Source: Straminergon stramineum (lineage: Eukaryota > Streptophyta > Bryopsida > Hypnales > Calliergonaceae). From it: DNA of 64,000 bases. The stretch covers positions 38,118,547 through 38,182,546 of the forward strand of contig OY987263.1 in the NCBI GenBank assembly GCA_963920665.1, read 5' to 3'. The position numbers were made by a program, and so were the translations under genes. Below, piece after piece: positions 49,264-59,025 of this stretch; the stretch's first letter is position 1; each line of letters starts with the position of its first letter. Below the pieces are notes generated by a model. That model was not told the origin of the DNA. It was given only the letters and a program-made list of their open reading frames with translations, and did not search any database.

Positions 49264-50628
49264 TATAATCATTGGATCCGCGTTCCAAGCCTTCGCGGGA
49301 TACAGTGGAATTATTTCCCTTCTTCTCAGATACTTCAGATATTAATGGCCAGACTCCAAGTTGGCACTGATCGAGTGTTTTTCTGAAGTGCTTGCTGAGC
49401 GATTTGAGATGTTAGGTAGCGTCAATGGATGCTCCGAAACCTTGGATAGGTGCACCACATGTCTGTCGCGTGCATGGCTGAAGTTATCCTAGATGGCCAT
49501 GAATAGTCCTATTGCATTTGGTGGTCGATGATATTAAGCGGTTTTCCGACCATTCCCAAGTGCAGGGTAATCAATCCAGTGGTCGGTTCACCGATAATAA
49601 CAGCTGTGGGACTCGCGTTTTATGCCTACGGATTCCCGGTCGTCGGCAGGTGCTTGGAGATTGGCGTTCCGCAGATTGTGTTACTGGTGCTCTTCGCTCT
49701 GGTGAGTTGGTGAGCTATATAATCCTTGCCACCCCTTTTTCCAATGCACCGTAATGCACCCTTTTATCCGTGATCATTTGCACGTCGGTGTATTGTTTCG
49801 AGTGTTTCGGAGTTCTGATTCTCTGCTCTTCAACATCCGAAATGTATCCCCTGGACAGAGACCGCATTCTAAACTCCAATGAATTGCTGAATCGAAAGAT
49901 TTTAAGGTCTCACTTCACCGAACGCAACTTGCTTTTGACTATTATCTTGTCCTATGTGCAGTACCTCAGCAAAATCACTATTGTCGGGCATCGGATTTTC
50001 CAAGTGTATGCTGTGAGTGTATCTTCATATCGAAGTTCTGCCGCCTGAATTTGTGGTCATGAGTGAAGCACATTTGGATTGATTAGTGCTTCGCAGGTGA
50101 ACTATTGTTGATGAAATCTGTGTCCTTGAACACTGAAGTCCTGTTATTATATTAGGGTGGGCGATTACCTGTGCAGGTGGGTGCATGGCATGCGGTATCG
50201 CTTCTGGTGGCGTCACGAGCACCTCCTCCTGGGGTGGTGAGTCGGAGTATAGGATTGGAGGGTTTGACGGGCATATTAGCAGGCTTCTGGGGTACTGGCT
50301 CTGGTGCTAGCACTTTGACAGAGAACGTGCACACTATTGCCGTGACGAAGATGGGAAGTCGTCGTGCCGTGGAATTCGGTGCTTTCATCCTGATTCTTTT
50401 GTGAGTTGTTGGTAAGCGTTTTCATGAAGTTCGCTGGAAGTTCGTTTGGAAGTTGGAATCTTAGGTGCGACTTTTTGGTTTGAACATTATTTTGTGTCGG
50501 CCTAAATTCTAGCCGAGTTTATGGCGTTGACGGACATCCCAAGGGGGAAGGCATGTGAATCTTTAAATCTTTTGAAAATCTAGACATGATGGAAACTGAG
50601 TGGTGATCGCGACCCTTTAGGATTTCAT

Positions 50629-50947
50629 TCAATTCAACCGGGATACGACGGTGGTGACTGAGGCGGAAGTCGCTATGTTAGCTGAAGTGGACCGACGGAG
50701 GATCATGGACTTGCCGCAAGCGAATATTTTAGCTGAACCGCGAAATGGGAGGTCTTCGAACCAGTACACGATGTGGTACATGGGTGGCGCGAACGGGAGT
50801 AAGCCGGGGAGCAAGCGGACGTCGTCGTTGAGAAAGCGGAACAAAATCACGCCCAGTCCCTGCACCCAGTCCCGGTAGCGGTGAATAAAGAAACACCCAG
50901 AATTTTTTCTTTGCCCGCAAGAGTCGAATCGATTCTTTCACGGGGCG
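50629..50947 (-). other. Coding-like open frame, unknown
   Basis: On the minus strand an open stretch of about 100 codons, ending at TGA 50631-50629, reads RYRDWVQGLGVILFRFL, then a LLPGLLPFAPPMYHIVYWFE segment and on to TVVSRLN. Codons end mostly in G or C, unlike the opposite frame, and this favours the minus strand. A plus-strand frame (50651-50878) over the same bases is probably its shadow. No family recognised. It begins just after the truncated gene copy ends, so it may belong to an element at the duplication breakpoint. Confidence 0.35.
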
Positions 50948-53898
50948 CCTGGCGATCGATGGAGAAGCAGGCGCTTGAGATTCAATTCTAGTTTTTCAAT
51001 TTCACGGACTTGTTAGTTTTGAGAGCTTTCAAATTGTGGTATGCATTTAATTGCGGTGCTATCTGAAATTTAGGACTAGTATCAATAGATTTTAGATTCC
51101 AATTCGGCGCCTGGAAAAACTGTATCAATCTCTTCAAAATTTAACCGTTTTGAACCGTGTTCATGACTGATGATAGATCAGATTGAGATCGAAGAGTATA
51201 CGGGTTTTGTGTACCATTATCGGGGAGAGTTTTTGGATTGAACTTGTGGCTGGCTATGATCGGCCGTGACGGAGTTTTGCAGCAATTTTGAATCAATGTA
51301 GTCTCGTCGTCATTACGAACACGACGACGATGTTCAAACCATCTCTAAGTTTGAAGGAGAATTTGAAACTTTTGATTCAATCCAGGATTGAAGCGACCCA
51401 ATAGATTCCAGCCTTGAATTCTAGGTCTTGTGATTTTGCAACTTCCATGCCTAACCTCTACACTTGATCTTACCAAGGTTATTGACTACGTAACAGTTTG
51501 GATGTGTGACAAATGTGCTACAATTAGGTGGCAACGGCACACTAACCCTCGAGGGACGATGAACAGAGTGATTCAAGGTGATTGACTGGGATGCTTTCAG
51601 TTACAGTATTTGTCCAAACACCTTCTCATTCATCCAAACTCCAAAGTCATGCTGGTGGAATCTGAAAACGTATCCTTCCTGTTTGACCAATTTCATAAGA
51701 TTCAGGAAAACAAATAGTAATACCCAAAGACGTAACACAAAACATAAAAAAATTCACAAAAGATTTAGGCGATAAAGTGTTCCTGGAGAGTAGTTAGAAC
51801 GAGGGTTTAATATAGTTTCTAGTCACGAGCGAATCACATTCTCCTGCATGTAAACTGTACATTGTAGACTAAATGCCTGCAAATCAGCACTCTAATCTAG
51901 AACGACATTGCGATCAACGGAGCTTTTGAGAGATTACAAGTGAAGCGTCTGGGGGGCATTGTCATTCAGTATAGTGAGGGATGTACAACAGTGTAGTGAC
52001 TTCGTGAAGTGGGGGTGCAAATTGCGTCACTCCATCCTTTGCCAGTCGCATCTCTTCGGTACTTGAGGCTCTAAGCATGGGCTAGCTGCAGATTTTTATG
52101 AGCAAACTTAAGGAGTGTGGTGACTGTGGTCAAAGCCCATCTTGTTAGAAACGTAGTACTGGCCGTCCGGCCCAATTGAACCTTTTGTGGTAAGCTTGTC
52201 TCCTTAATTCATGTACTTATATGCCACTGTAACCCACCAACAGCAATTCCCGTATCAGCTCTTCAACAATAAATGTCCAATCCAATACTGTACTACTAAC
52301 TGACACCAGTAGTAGCTGAGAATCTGAGCAAAGATAACTTCGTAATGGTACCATTGGCTAAGGTTTGGAATCCGGGAAGATCCATCAAAATCCTGGCAAG
52401 CCTCGAGTGTGAAAACCTTGCGATTCTGTTATCCAGTAAGCAAAAGAATGAACTTTTTAAGCACCCGCCACTCGCCGCACAAGTCTGCATAGAATACAAT
52501 TCTCTCAGCATTGGAGGTCCATATACACTCACTTTTTTGTCTAAAAATTCAAGACAAAGGCAGTGATCTCTAATATGACTTCTGTTTTCCCTGAAATACT
52601 TTGTCGGGACGATAGTGATTAAGACCAACTCAGGTATGTGGTAGACTGTAAGCCCAATTCTGTAGCCTAACTTGTGTGACTTGTAATGCTCTGCACTGCA
52701 CTTGCAGAAGATATTTAGGAGCCAAGCCTGTTTCTCTTAAAAAAGCAGCGGGGTTTACTGACTCATTGAGCTAGGGAAACTGCTGCTTATGTTCATAGCT
52801 TGAGTACACAGACCCAGCTAGAAATATCCTGTACTAATAACAGAATGTGGACTTGGTCCCTCATTGCACGAATTTCTTGTTGGGACTGAAAACCACTTCA
52901 GATATTGGTCATGGATGGATGATCTTGAATTTCGTCTTACATAGTTCAAATGTCACAATAGAGTGTTGCACTAAAGAATGTGCACCCACTCAGAATCGTC
53001 ACTTGAAATGAATGACTGCTGCCCATTTTAGGTGGCGATCCTAGGTGCATATACCTTTCTATGCTCCAACATTTCTGGTTGCGAATTACCTGAAATTGTC
53101 ACCTCTGACAGTCGAGCGACAGACAGACCGGCTATTCGAACGAGTTGGTGCCACAGAGACTCAGAGCCTGATAGCTTGCCACATCGACGGCAAATTCTTC
53201 TCAGTCTTGAATGTTGTGATATAGTAAATCCTTGGAATTGTATAAGTGATAGAACGCCTGGAAGTCAAGACTAAACAGATAACAGCTGCTCTTCTTGAGA
53301 ACGTTGCTGGCTCAAGCCTGGATTGTCTTCATAGCCTTGAATATTTCGCAAAGTCGAGACCATTTGAGTCCCAAAGAAATGCTAATACGGAATCACCACG
53401 AAGGAAACCATCTCGATTCTGTATATAGCCTCCTTGCTAGAACATGCTGTCAAAGCCTCCATGATGGTTGATGATGATCTCCTCGTTGTCTAGTCGACTA
53501 ATAGAGACTGGATGTTAGTGATCTTGAGCACTTGATCGGAGTCAGAATGTCACGGTCAGAAACCTGCACCCGCATGAACGATTGCGAGGTTGAGTTATTA
53601 AGTGTTGAGCTCATGGGAGGGAGTTTCAGACTTCTTTAAAGACAATGCTTGCGGGATTTGCATAAGAAGCAGGAAGGAGAGGCTCTGCTTCAAAAACAAT
53701 GCCAACGACACAAACAACAAAAAACATGGTGAGACAAACATGTCGTGTCGTAGAGCACCTGAATGCTAGAGATTTTGTTCTTCCATTTGAAGACGTTCAG
53801 TCCATTGAGCGACAATGGAAAGCTGCAACGTCTGAATGTCTACAGCACCACCAGGAACAATTGGCAGAAAATTTCTAATGATGTGACTCTCTTGCCAA
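50948..53898. other. Intergenic or unresolved 5' part of the next gene
   Basis: Several short plus-strand pieces have protein-like texture and may be upstream exons of the gene at 53899: about 52345-52568 (MVPLAKVWNPGRSIKILASL and on), about 53032-53275, 53246-53428 (ERLEVKTKQITAALLENV, coiled-coil-like), 53636-53695 (LRDLHKKQEGEALLQKQ, coiled-coil-like, followed by a CATG-GTGAGA donor) and 53775-53870 (FEDVQSIERQWKAATSE). I could not join them in one consistent frame, so no gene model is given. Confidence 0.3.
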
Positions 53899-55599
53899 AT
53901 GCAGCCCAATGGAGGAGCGAATGAGCACTCCAGGCCGACAAGTTCGTCAACCTCCAGTGGCAAACAAAGAGCACCTTCTTCACTCAGAGAACTCCGCACG
54001 GAAGCGTACGAGTACGATGGGAACTCAAACAAAGCACCTCCAGCCGGTGAATATCTACGTGCGCCAGTCTGTTGCTCCGAGTGTGAAGAGTTCTGGAAGG
54101 CCCTAATCCAGGAGGTTGACGAGAAACACACCAGTAGGGTAGCTGCAGGAAAAGCCTCCCTGATCATGGCGAAAGGCGGCAGTGGCAGCGTCCTCCAAAT
54201 CAAGTCGACAAAGCATGTCACGAAAGAGAGACGGTTCCTTCCAGGACTTGGGTGCAAGAATGTGACGGTGCGTGGAGATGCGTTTCATTCGTGCCAGTCT
54301 GCTGCAGCGCGACAAATCTCTTCAAACCCGACCTCGATCAAGCGTGGCTATTACAGAGGTCATGAATCTCCCCAGAAGAAGCTCAGCAACCATAAAACTC
54401 CAGCATACAGCAGCCCTTCGCCATTTGCAAACAAATTAGGTCTGTCAAGACAGTACGAATTGCAAGGGAGCCTGCACACAAGGTATAATGCATATGGCGC
54501 AGCAGCGAAGTACGATGTTGTTACCACTCCACGACGCCATAGCCGTAGCCATATCCATGGACATGAACATGTCCCGAAGAGTGCAGTCTACCCTGAGAGT
54601 CGACCAAGCTTCACCCAAACGCGCAGCAATCACCTGTCCTCGGAAGCTAGCCAAGTGCATCTTCCAGAAGCAATCTCATGCGGGCAAGACTTCAAGCTAA
54701 TTCGCACACGCGATCAGAAGCGGTCAGAGGAGAGTTTAAGCCATCTGTCCATACCTCGAAGTTACATACCAATCTACAGCGAGAGTTTCCGAAAGTCGCA
54801 CGGCTTACAACATGATGATTCTTCTCCATCGAGGCCATTCACCCCAACAACAACACGATTCTCTGAGAAAGCCAATACTCGGGAGAATTTTAGCCAGACC
54901 GCGACGCCGCGCGTGTACTCTCCCTTGCCACGAGCTTCTGCGTCGCAAGAGAAGCATGTAGAGGATATTTTTCATCACGATTATCAGACGACGACACCAC
55001 AGACTCCAAGCTCAAGATGGGGCACACAGAAGTTCAAAGAGCACCACATGAGTACTTCTGCAGGTGGAAAGGCAAGCCGTGCAAAGCGAGAGCCTTGCAA
55101 CAGCTACGGCGTCGACAAAACGTCCCCGAAGTATATTCTTAAGCCAGAAGGTCATCTGCAATCTAGACATGAGACTGCCAACCCTAATCCAGAGCGTGCC
55201 AGCAATGGCGAGAGAAATCTGAGCCGGGCCTCCACAATTGAAAGCGGGTACACGACCTTGAGCATTCCTCGATCCGACTCTTCTTCGAATTCTCTCGATG
55301 GAGACCTCGATGGATCCGAATCGAAACACAACACCGAAACCTTGGGAGCCCAGGATTTAGGGTTTAAGGATCGCTTAAATATCCCGCCCCGTATCAATTT
55401 GAGCCGCACATCCACTGGAACTTCTTCTCTAATGGAGCCGATTATGCTCTTCACTGGTCATGGATGCCGGTCCGAAACGGACGAAGACGACGACATTAAT
55501 CCAAACTACTTCAAGCACATCATCACCAACCCTAATTACATCAAACACATCGTCAAGCCTCTACGACCACCGCCACCACCACCAGGTCTTGCAATGTGA
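53899..55599 (+). CDS. Hypothetical protein (or last exon), 566 codons
   Basis: A long open frame from ATG 53899 to TGA 55597-55599 with GC-balanced codons, opposite AT-rich surroundings. The protein is hydrophilic, basic and rich in S, T, R and P. Residues about 58-75 hold a Cys-containing segment, CCSECEEFWKALIQEVDEKH; later parts have many SP/TP and RS pairs. The C terminus carries two near-copies of NPNYxKHI and then KPLRPPPPPPGLAM, a polyproline tail of the kind that binds profilin or SH3/WW-type partners. There are no membrane segments and no domain I recognise. The ATG overlaps a good 3' splice site (CTCTTGCCAAATGCAG), so this may instead be the last exon of a larger gene with coiled-coil upstream exons. 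The opposite-strand 163-codon frame is a shadow. Confidence 0.65.
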   Translation: MQPNGGANEHSRPTSSSTSSGKQRAPSSLRELRTEAYEYDGNSNKAPPAGEYLRAPVCCSECEEFWKALIQEVDEKHTSRVAAGKASLIMAKGGSGSVLQIKSTKHVTKERRFLPGLGCKNVTVRGDAFHSCQSAAARQISSNPTSIKRGYYRGHESPQKKLSNHKTPAYSSPSPFANKLGLSRQYELQGSLHTRYNAYGAAAKYDVVTTPRRHSRSHIHGHEHVPKSAVYPESRPSFTQTRSNHLSSEASQVHLPEAISCGQDFKLIRTRDQKRSEESLSHLSIPRSYIPIYSESFRKSHGLQHDDSSPSRPFTPTTTRFSEKANTRENFSQTATPRVYSPLPRASASQEKHVEDIFHHDYQTTTPQTPSSRWGTQKFKEHHMSTSAGGKASRAKREPCNSYGVDKTSPKYILKPEGHLQSRHETANPNPERASNGERNLSRASTIESGYTTLSIPRSDSSSNSLDGDLDGSESKHNTETLGAQDLGFKDRLNIPPRINLSRTSTGTSSLMEPIMLFTGHGCRSETDEDDDINPNYFKHIITNPNYIKHIVKPLRPPPPPPGLAM

Positions 55600-56569
55600 G
55601 GACTCGTTAGCACAGTCGATCGATGACCTCCATGAGAGCGTGTACTGATTGTGGATTTCGCAATTCACGTGTGAAAAAAAAGTGAGGCAGCTGATTCATT
55701 TCGTCTCTGGAGTCGATCATTTTGCCCAATTTGCTGCGTCTATCAGTTGGTCACAAATGCTTCCTGGAAATGGTGCACATGTCGACATTGTATTCGCATG
55801 AACGATGATACAAAATCGGTTCTTCCTTGAACTCTTTCATGGATTGAGGGCGGTGCACACTAAAACTCACCCTAGTTTTAATGAGACTGGCTCTTACTGT
55901 CACGTTCTGGCTCCCACAGGCTCCTTTATTGATCTTTTTTTTCGTGCCATGGCCAGGGTTTGTCCCCCTTACTGACATCCACGGGTGCGTTAGTTTTTAC
56001 CAGGCGGTAATTCCAGTAGGTAATATTGCAATGTTTCAGAGGCAATGTTTCTGAGCATCATGACCCATATCCATGAGGTATGCATGTAGCCATCACATGC
56101 CACTGCATGATCCATACCGCATTCATAACACATGGTGCATGCATTGGCCATGGCCCATGGCCTATGCCCCCAAGCCCCATGCATAATAATGCACATCCAA
56201 TGTTTCGCTGCAGGATTAGGGATTGTTGTCTAGGGGTTCCGGCTGCTAGGGTTTTCTTATTTTAGGGCTTCACGAATAAATTGATGGGGTTTAAGGATTA
56301 CTTCCACTGCATTTTTATTTATCATCCTTTAATTGTAAGGTCCATTATTACATTATTATAAAAATGTGTCAAACAATTAGGACAGAACTTGGTGTGATGA
56401 AATGCGAGTTCAATGTATTTAAATTGTATAAAAAATTGATTTCTAAACACATTTTCTTTTCCTCCACATTACCCTCAACATTTATTTGGGCTTTTTTCAA
56501 CATTTCAACATTTGATTAAAGTTCAGGATTTGTTTCATTGGTGGTTTTATGAAGGACCCCACTACTCCC
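55600..56569. other. 3' flank and intergenic stretch
   Basis: Likely 3' untranslated sequence for the first one to two hundred bases, then intergenic. A CATG-rich patch occupies about 56040-56205. From about 56280 to the tandem array the text is AT-rich with no gene seen. Confidence 0.45.
56040..56205. repeat. CATG-rich low-complexity patch
   Basis: Dense GCATG, CCATG and ATGGCC words including short palindromes such as GGCCATGGCC. It resembles the patches near 7.14-7.26 kb and 10.68-10.76 kb. Short open frames on both strands here are by-products of the near-palindromic composition. Confidence 0.45.
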
Positions 56570-57498
56570 TGTCTTTTGGGCTTTGCTTAGCAGTCCACTA
56601 TTTATTTTTAAAGTGGAGGGTTTAGGGATTGGGTGGGGAAACCAGGGCCCTCATACTCTCCCCATTTTTTTGGGCTTCGCTTAGCAGTACACTATTTATT
56701 TTTAAAGTGGAGGGTTTAGGGATTGGATGGGGAAACCGGGGCCCTCATACTCTCCCCATTTTTTTGGGCTTCGCTTAGCGGTACACTATTTATTTTTAAA
56801 GTGGAGGGTTTAGGGATTGGGTGGGGAAACCAGGGCCCTCATACTCTCCCCATTTTTTTGGGCTTCGCTTAGCGGTACACTATTTATTTTTAAAGTGGAG
56901 GGTTTAGGGATTGGGTGGGGAAACCGGGGCCCTCATACTCTCCCCATTTTTTTGGGCTTCGCTTAGCGGTACACTATTTATTTTTAAAGTGGAGGGTTTA
57001 GGGATTGGGTGGGGAAACCGGGGCCCTCATACTCTCCCCATTTTTTTGGGCTTCGCTTTAGTAGTCCACTATTCATTTTTAAAGTGGAGGGTTTAGGATT
57101 TGGATGGGGAAACCAGGGCCCTCATACTCTCCCCATTTTTTTGGGCTTCGCTTAGCGGTACACTATTTATTTTTAAAGTGGAGGGTTTAGGGATTGGATG
57201 GGGAAACTGGGGCCCTCATACTCTCCCCATTTTTTTGGGCTTCACTTAGTGGTCCACTATTTATTTTTAAAGTGGAGGGTTTAGGGATTGGGTGGGGAAA
57301 CCGGGGCCCTCATATTCTCCCCATTTTTTTGGGCTTCGCTTTGGCGGTCCACTATTTATTTTTAAAGTGGAGGGTTTAGGATTTGGATGGGGAAACCGGG
57401 GCCCTCATATTCTCCCCATTTTTTTGGGCTTTGCTTAGTGGTCCACTATTTATTTTTAAAGTGGAGGGTTTAGGGATTGGGTGGGGAAACCCGGGCCT
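56570..57498. repeat. Tandem array, about ten units of 94-95 bp
   Basis: Units start (at the CTTCGCTTAG word) at 56581, 56675, 56769, 56863, 56957, 57051, 57146, 57240, 57334 and 57429; the last is incomplete. Spacing is 94 bp except two units of 95, each with one extra T or G. Each unit contains CCACTATTTATTTTTAAAGT, GGAGGGTTTAGGGATTGG, GGGGAAACCGGGGCCCTCAT and ACTCTCCCCATTTTTTTGGG. Identity between units is very high. The TTTAGGG word matches the plant telomere unit but occurs once per 94 bp, so this is a satellite or minisatellite, not a telomere. Three units make 282 bp, a multiple of three, which leaves meaningless open frames. Confidence 0.95.
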
Positions 57499-59025
57499 CA
57501 CAACACATGCCTTAAAGTTTAAGGATTTAAACATCCGTAAATGAAACTAGAATAAATTATGTTGAATTTAAAAAGATATGAATTTGTTTTAGGGTGTGGT
57601 ACCCTACATCCTGGTCTTCTATTCATCTGCAATTGTGAGGCTTTGTCGTGGAAAATATTACTTGGAAGACTTCAAATCACTTTGACAATGTCAAGACTAT
57701 GAACATTAGATGTTATAATGTTTGAATGCTGGCGTCATGTTCTTTTTTTTGGGGGGGGGGTGTTCATATCCAACATGACTTCTTTAAATCGACTTTAAAA
57801 TAAATCATATTTGTGTATTAGAATGGGGGATGTGCATGGACTTTTTAATGCTCCGTGAAGTCCTAAAAGGTCCAGAAGTGGCTTTTTACAAGTTAAAAGT
57901 GTCTAGGGTTTCTGTGTTTCGTGCGGGGGGGGGGGGGGGGGGACATTTGAAAACTGTCTGTACACTTGGATTGGGTCGCCCCTTGCTGAAAACCAGAAGC
58001 GCGTATGAGGCAGATTCCTCCCCGTTTGGGTGACGGACAGGCAGGTTAGCAGTGTTTCGTGGATTCATGCGCCCAGACTGTTCTTTCTTCTTGGCTCTTT
58101 ATAGCACTTCCGCCTTAGGGTTGTCGCAATTCCGATTGATGATTGCGAGTTGTAGGGGCTGTTGTCAATTCGCTCTCTAGGTTTTCCATCAGTTCAGGAC
58201 CTCCTCGTGGTCACGTCTAACTTATTGCTGGCCGATTTTCAAGCTACATCATCACGATTTTAACGGCTTCAGGAGTTATGGAGTGGATGGCGCGGACATC
58301 AATTCTTCGACTACCGATTGCGCATTGTGGACGAGAAGAATTGTCTGCGCGTCTCCTTCTTCGTCAGGTTCGAGATCATGCTCCATTCCCTCTCGCTGCT
58401 TTTGTAATTTGTGATTTGGGGAATTGTCGTGTGATCTCCATTTCGTTGACACTTCAGCGCTTAGGGTTTAAGCCATGTCTATCTGAATTTGCGCATACAT
58501 TCTACCTCCTTGTCGCATTCACTGCTTCATTGTTCTTGTGAGTGGGGTGAGGCAGCTCCAGTGAGAGCACCGAGCGCCTACAATTCACGGTGGAAGGCAA
58601 TGTAGCTCATTAAGAGTGACAAGGCACCGTAATCTTGGTCCTGAATAGTTTAGGATACGCTTACTTCCTTAGGTAAGCGCGTTGAGCATCAGGCTACCTC
58701 CTCCCATGTCAAACATTGCCAGGTGAGGTTAGCGAGTTCAAGGTCGGAGCTCTCGGTTGGATGTCTACGGGTACTACTTCAGAAACATTTCTGAATTGTT
58801 GGATTGTTTTGGTATGGTGAGGGACAACGTTGACAGTCGGACAGAAAATGCATGGCCATCACTAAATGTCCAAATGTTCACTGTTGAATTGGCTGCAGGG
58901 TTGGGGTTCACTACCCTGATAAATACTACTACTACCAACCTGTGTTCCAGTGGGGTGAGCACGTAGGGTTCAGAAATTGGTTCACTATTGCCGACGTTGG
59001 AGCCCCGGGCAAATATTGCTGCGCC
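57499..59025. other. Intergenic with poly-G tracts; upstream of the C48 gene
   Basis: Contains a T8-G10 tract at 57743-57760 and a run of 18 G at 57925-57942. From about 58.0 kb composition becomes balanced. A TTTATAG word at about 58098 could serve as a TATA element. An 87-codon open frame at 58278-58541 and an open frame running into the first exon called below could be 5' exons, but I cannot support their splicing. Confidence 0.4.

Larger units (their letters stand above)
46925..50410 (+). pseudogene. Partial, disabled duplicate of the NAT12-like gene
   Basis: Corresponds to about 29195-33160 of the intact gene. It holds the tail of intron 1, exon 2 (48521-48618), exon 3 (48725-48895), a broken exon 4, exon 5 (about 49577-49712), exon 6 (near 49961-50011) and exon 8 (from 50179). 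Lesions: no exon 1; exon 4 carries a 143-bp TA-flanked insertion and lacks about 25 bp; the exon 4 donor GT is changed to AT (CTTCTCAGATACTTCAG); exon 7 and its surroundings, about 950 bp, are deleted; exon 6 has one arginine codon changed to serine; exon 8 ends in a TGA at about 50402 where the intact gene has TCA; exons 9 and 10 are absent. Introns are kept, so it arose by DNA duplication, not by retroposition. Exons 2-3 are identical in translation to the intact gene at a constant offset of 18,086 bp. Confidence 0.92.

Noticed and set aside
56911..57379. Two near-identical 61-codon frames in the tandem array
   Set aside because: Three 94-bp units equal 282 bases, so any open frame recurs; these are by-products of the repeat.
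56570..57498. CRISPR array or telomere
   Set aside because: Units are contiguous with no unique spacers, and TTTAGGG appears once per 94 bp and not in tandem; the host is a plant nucleus.
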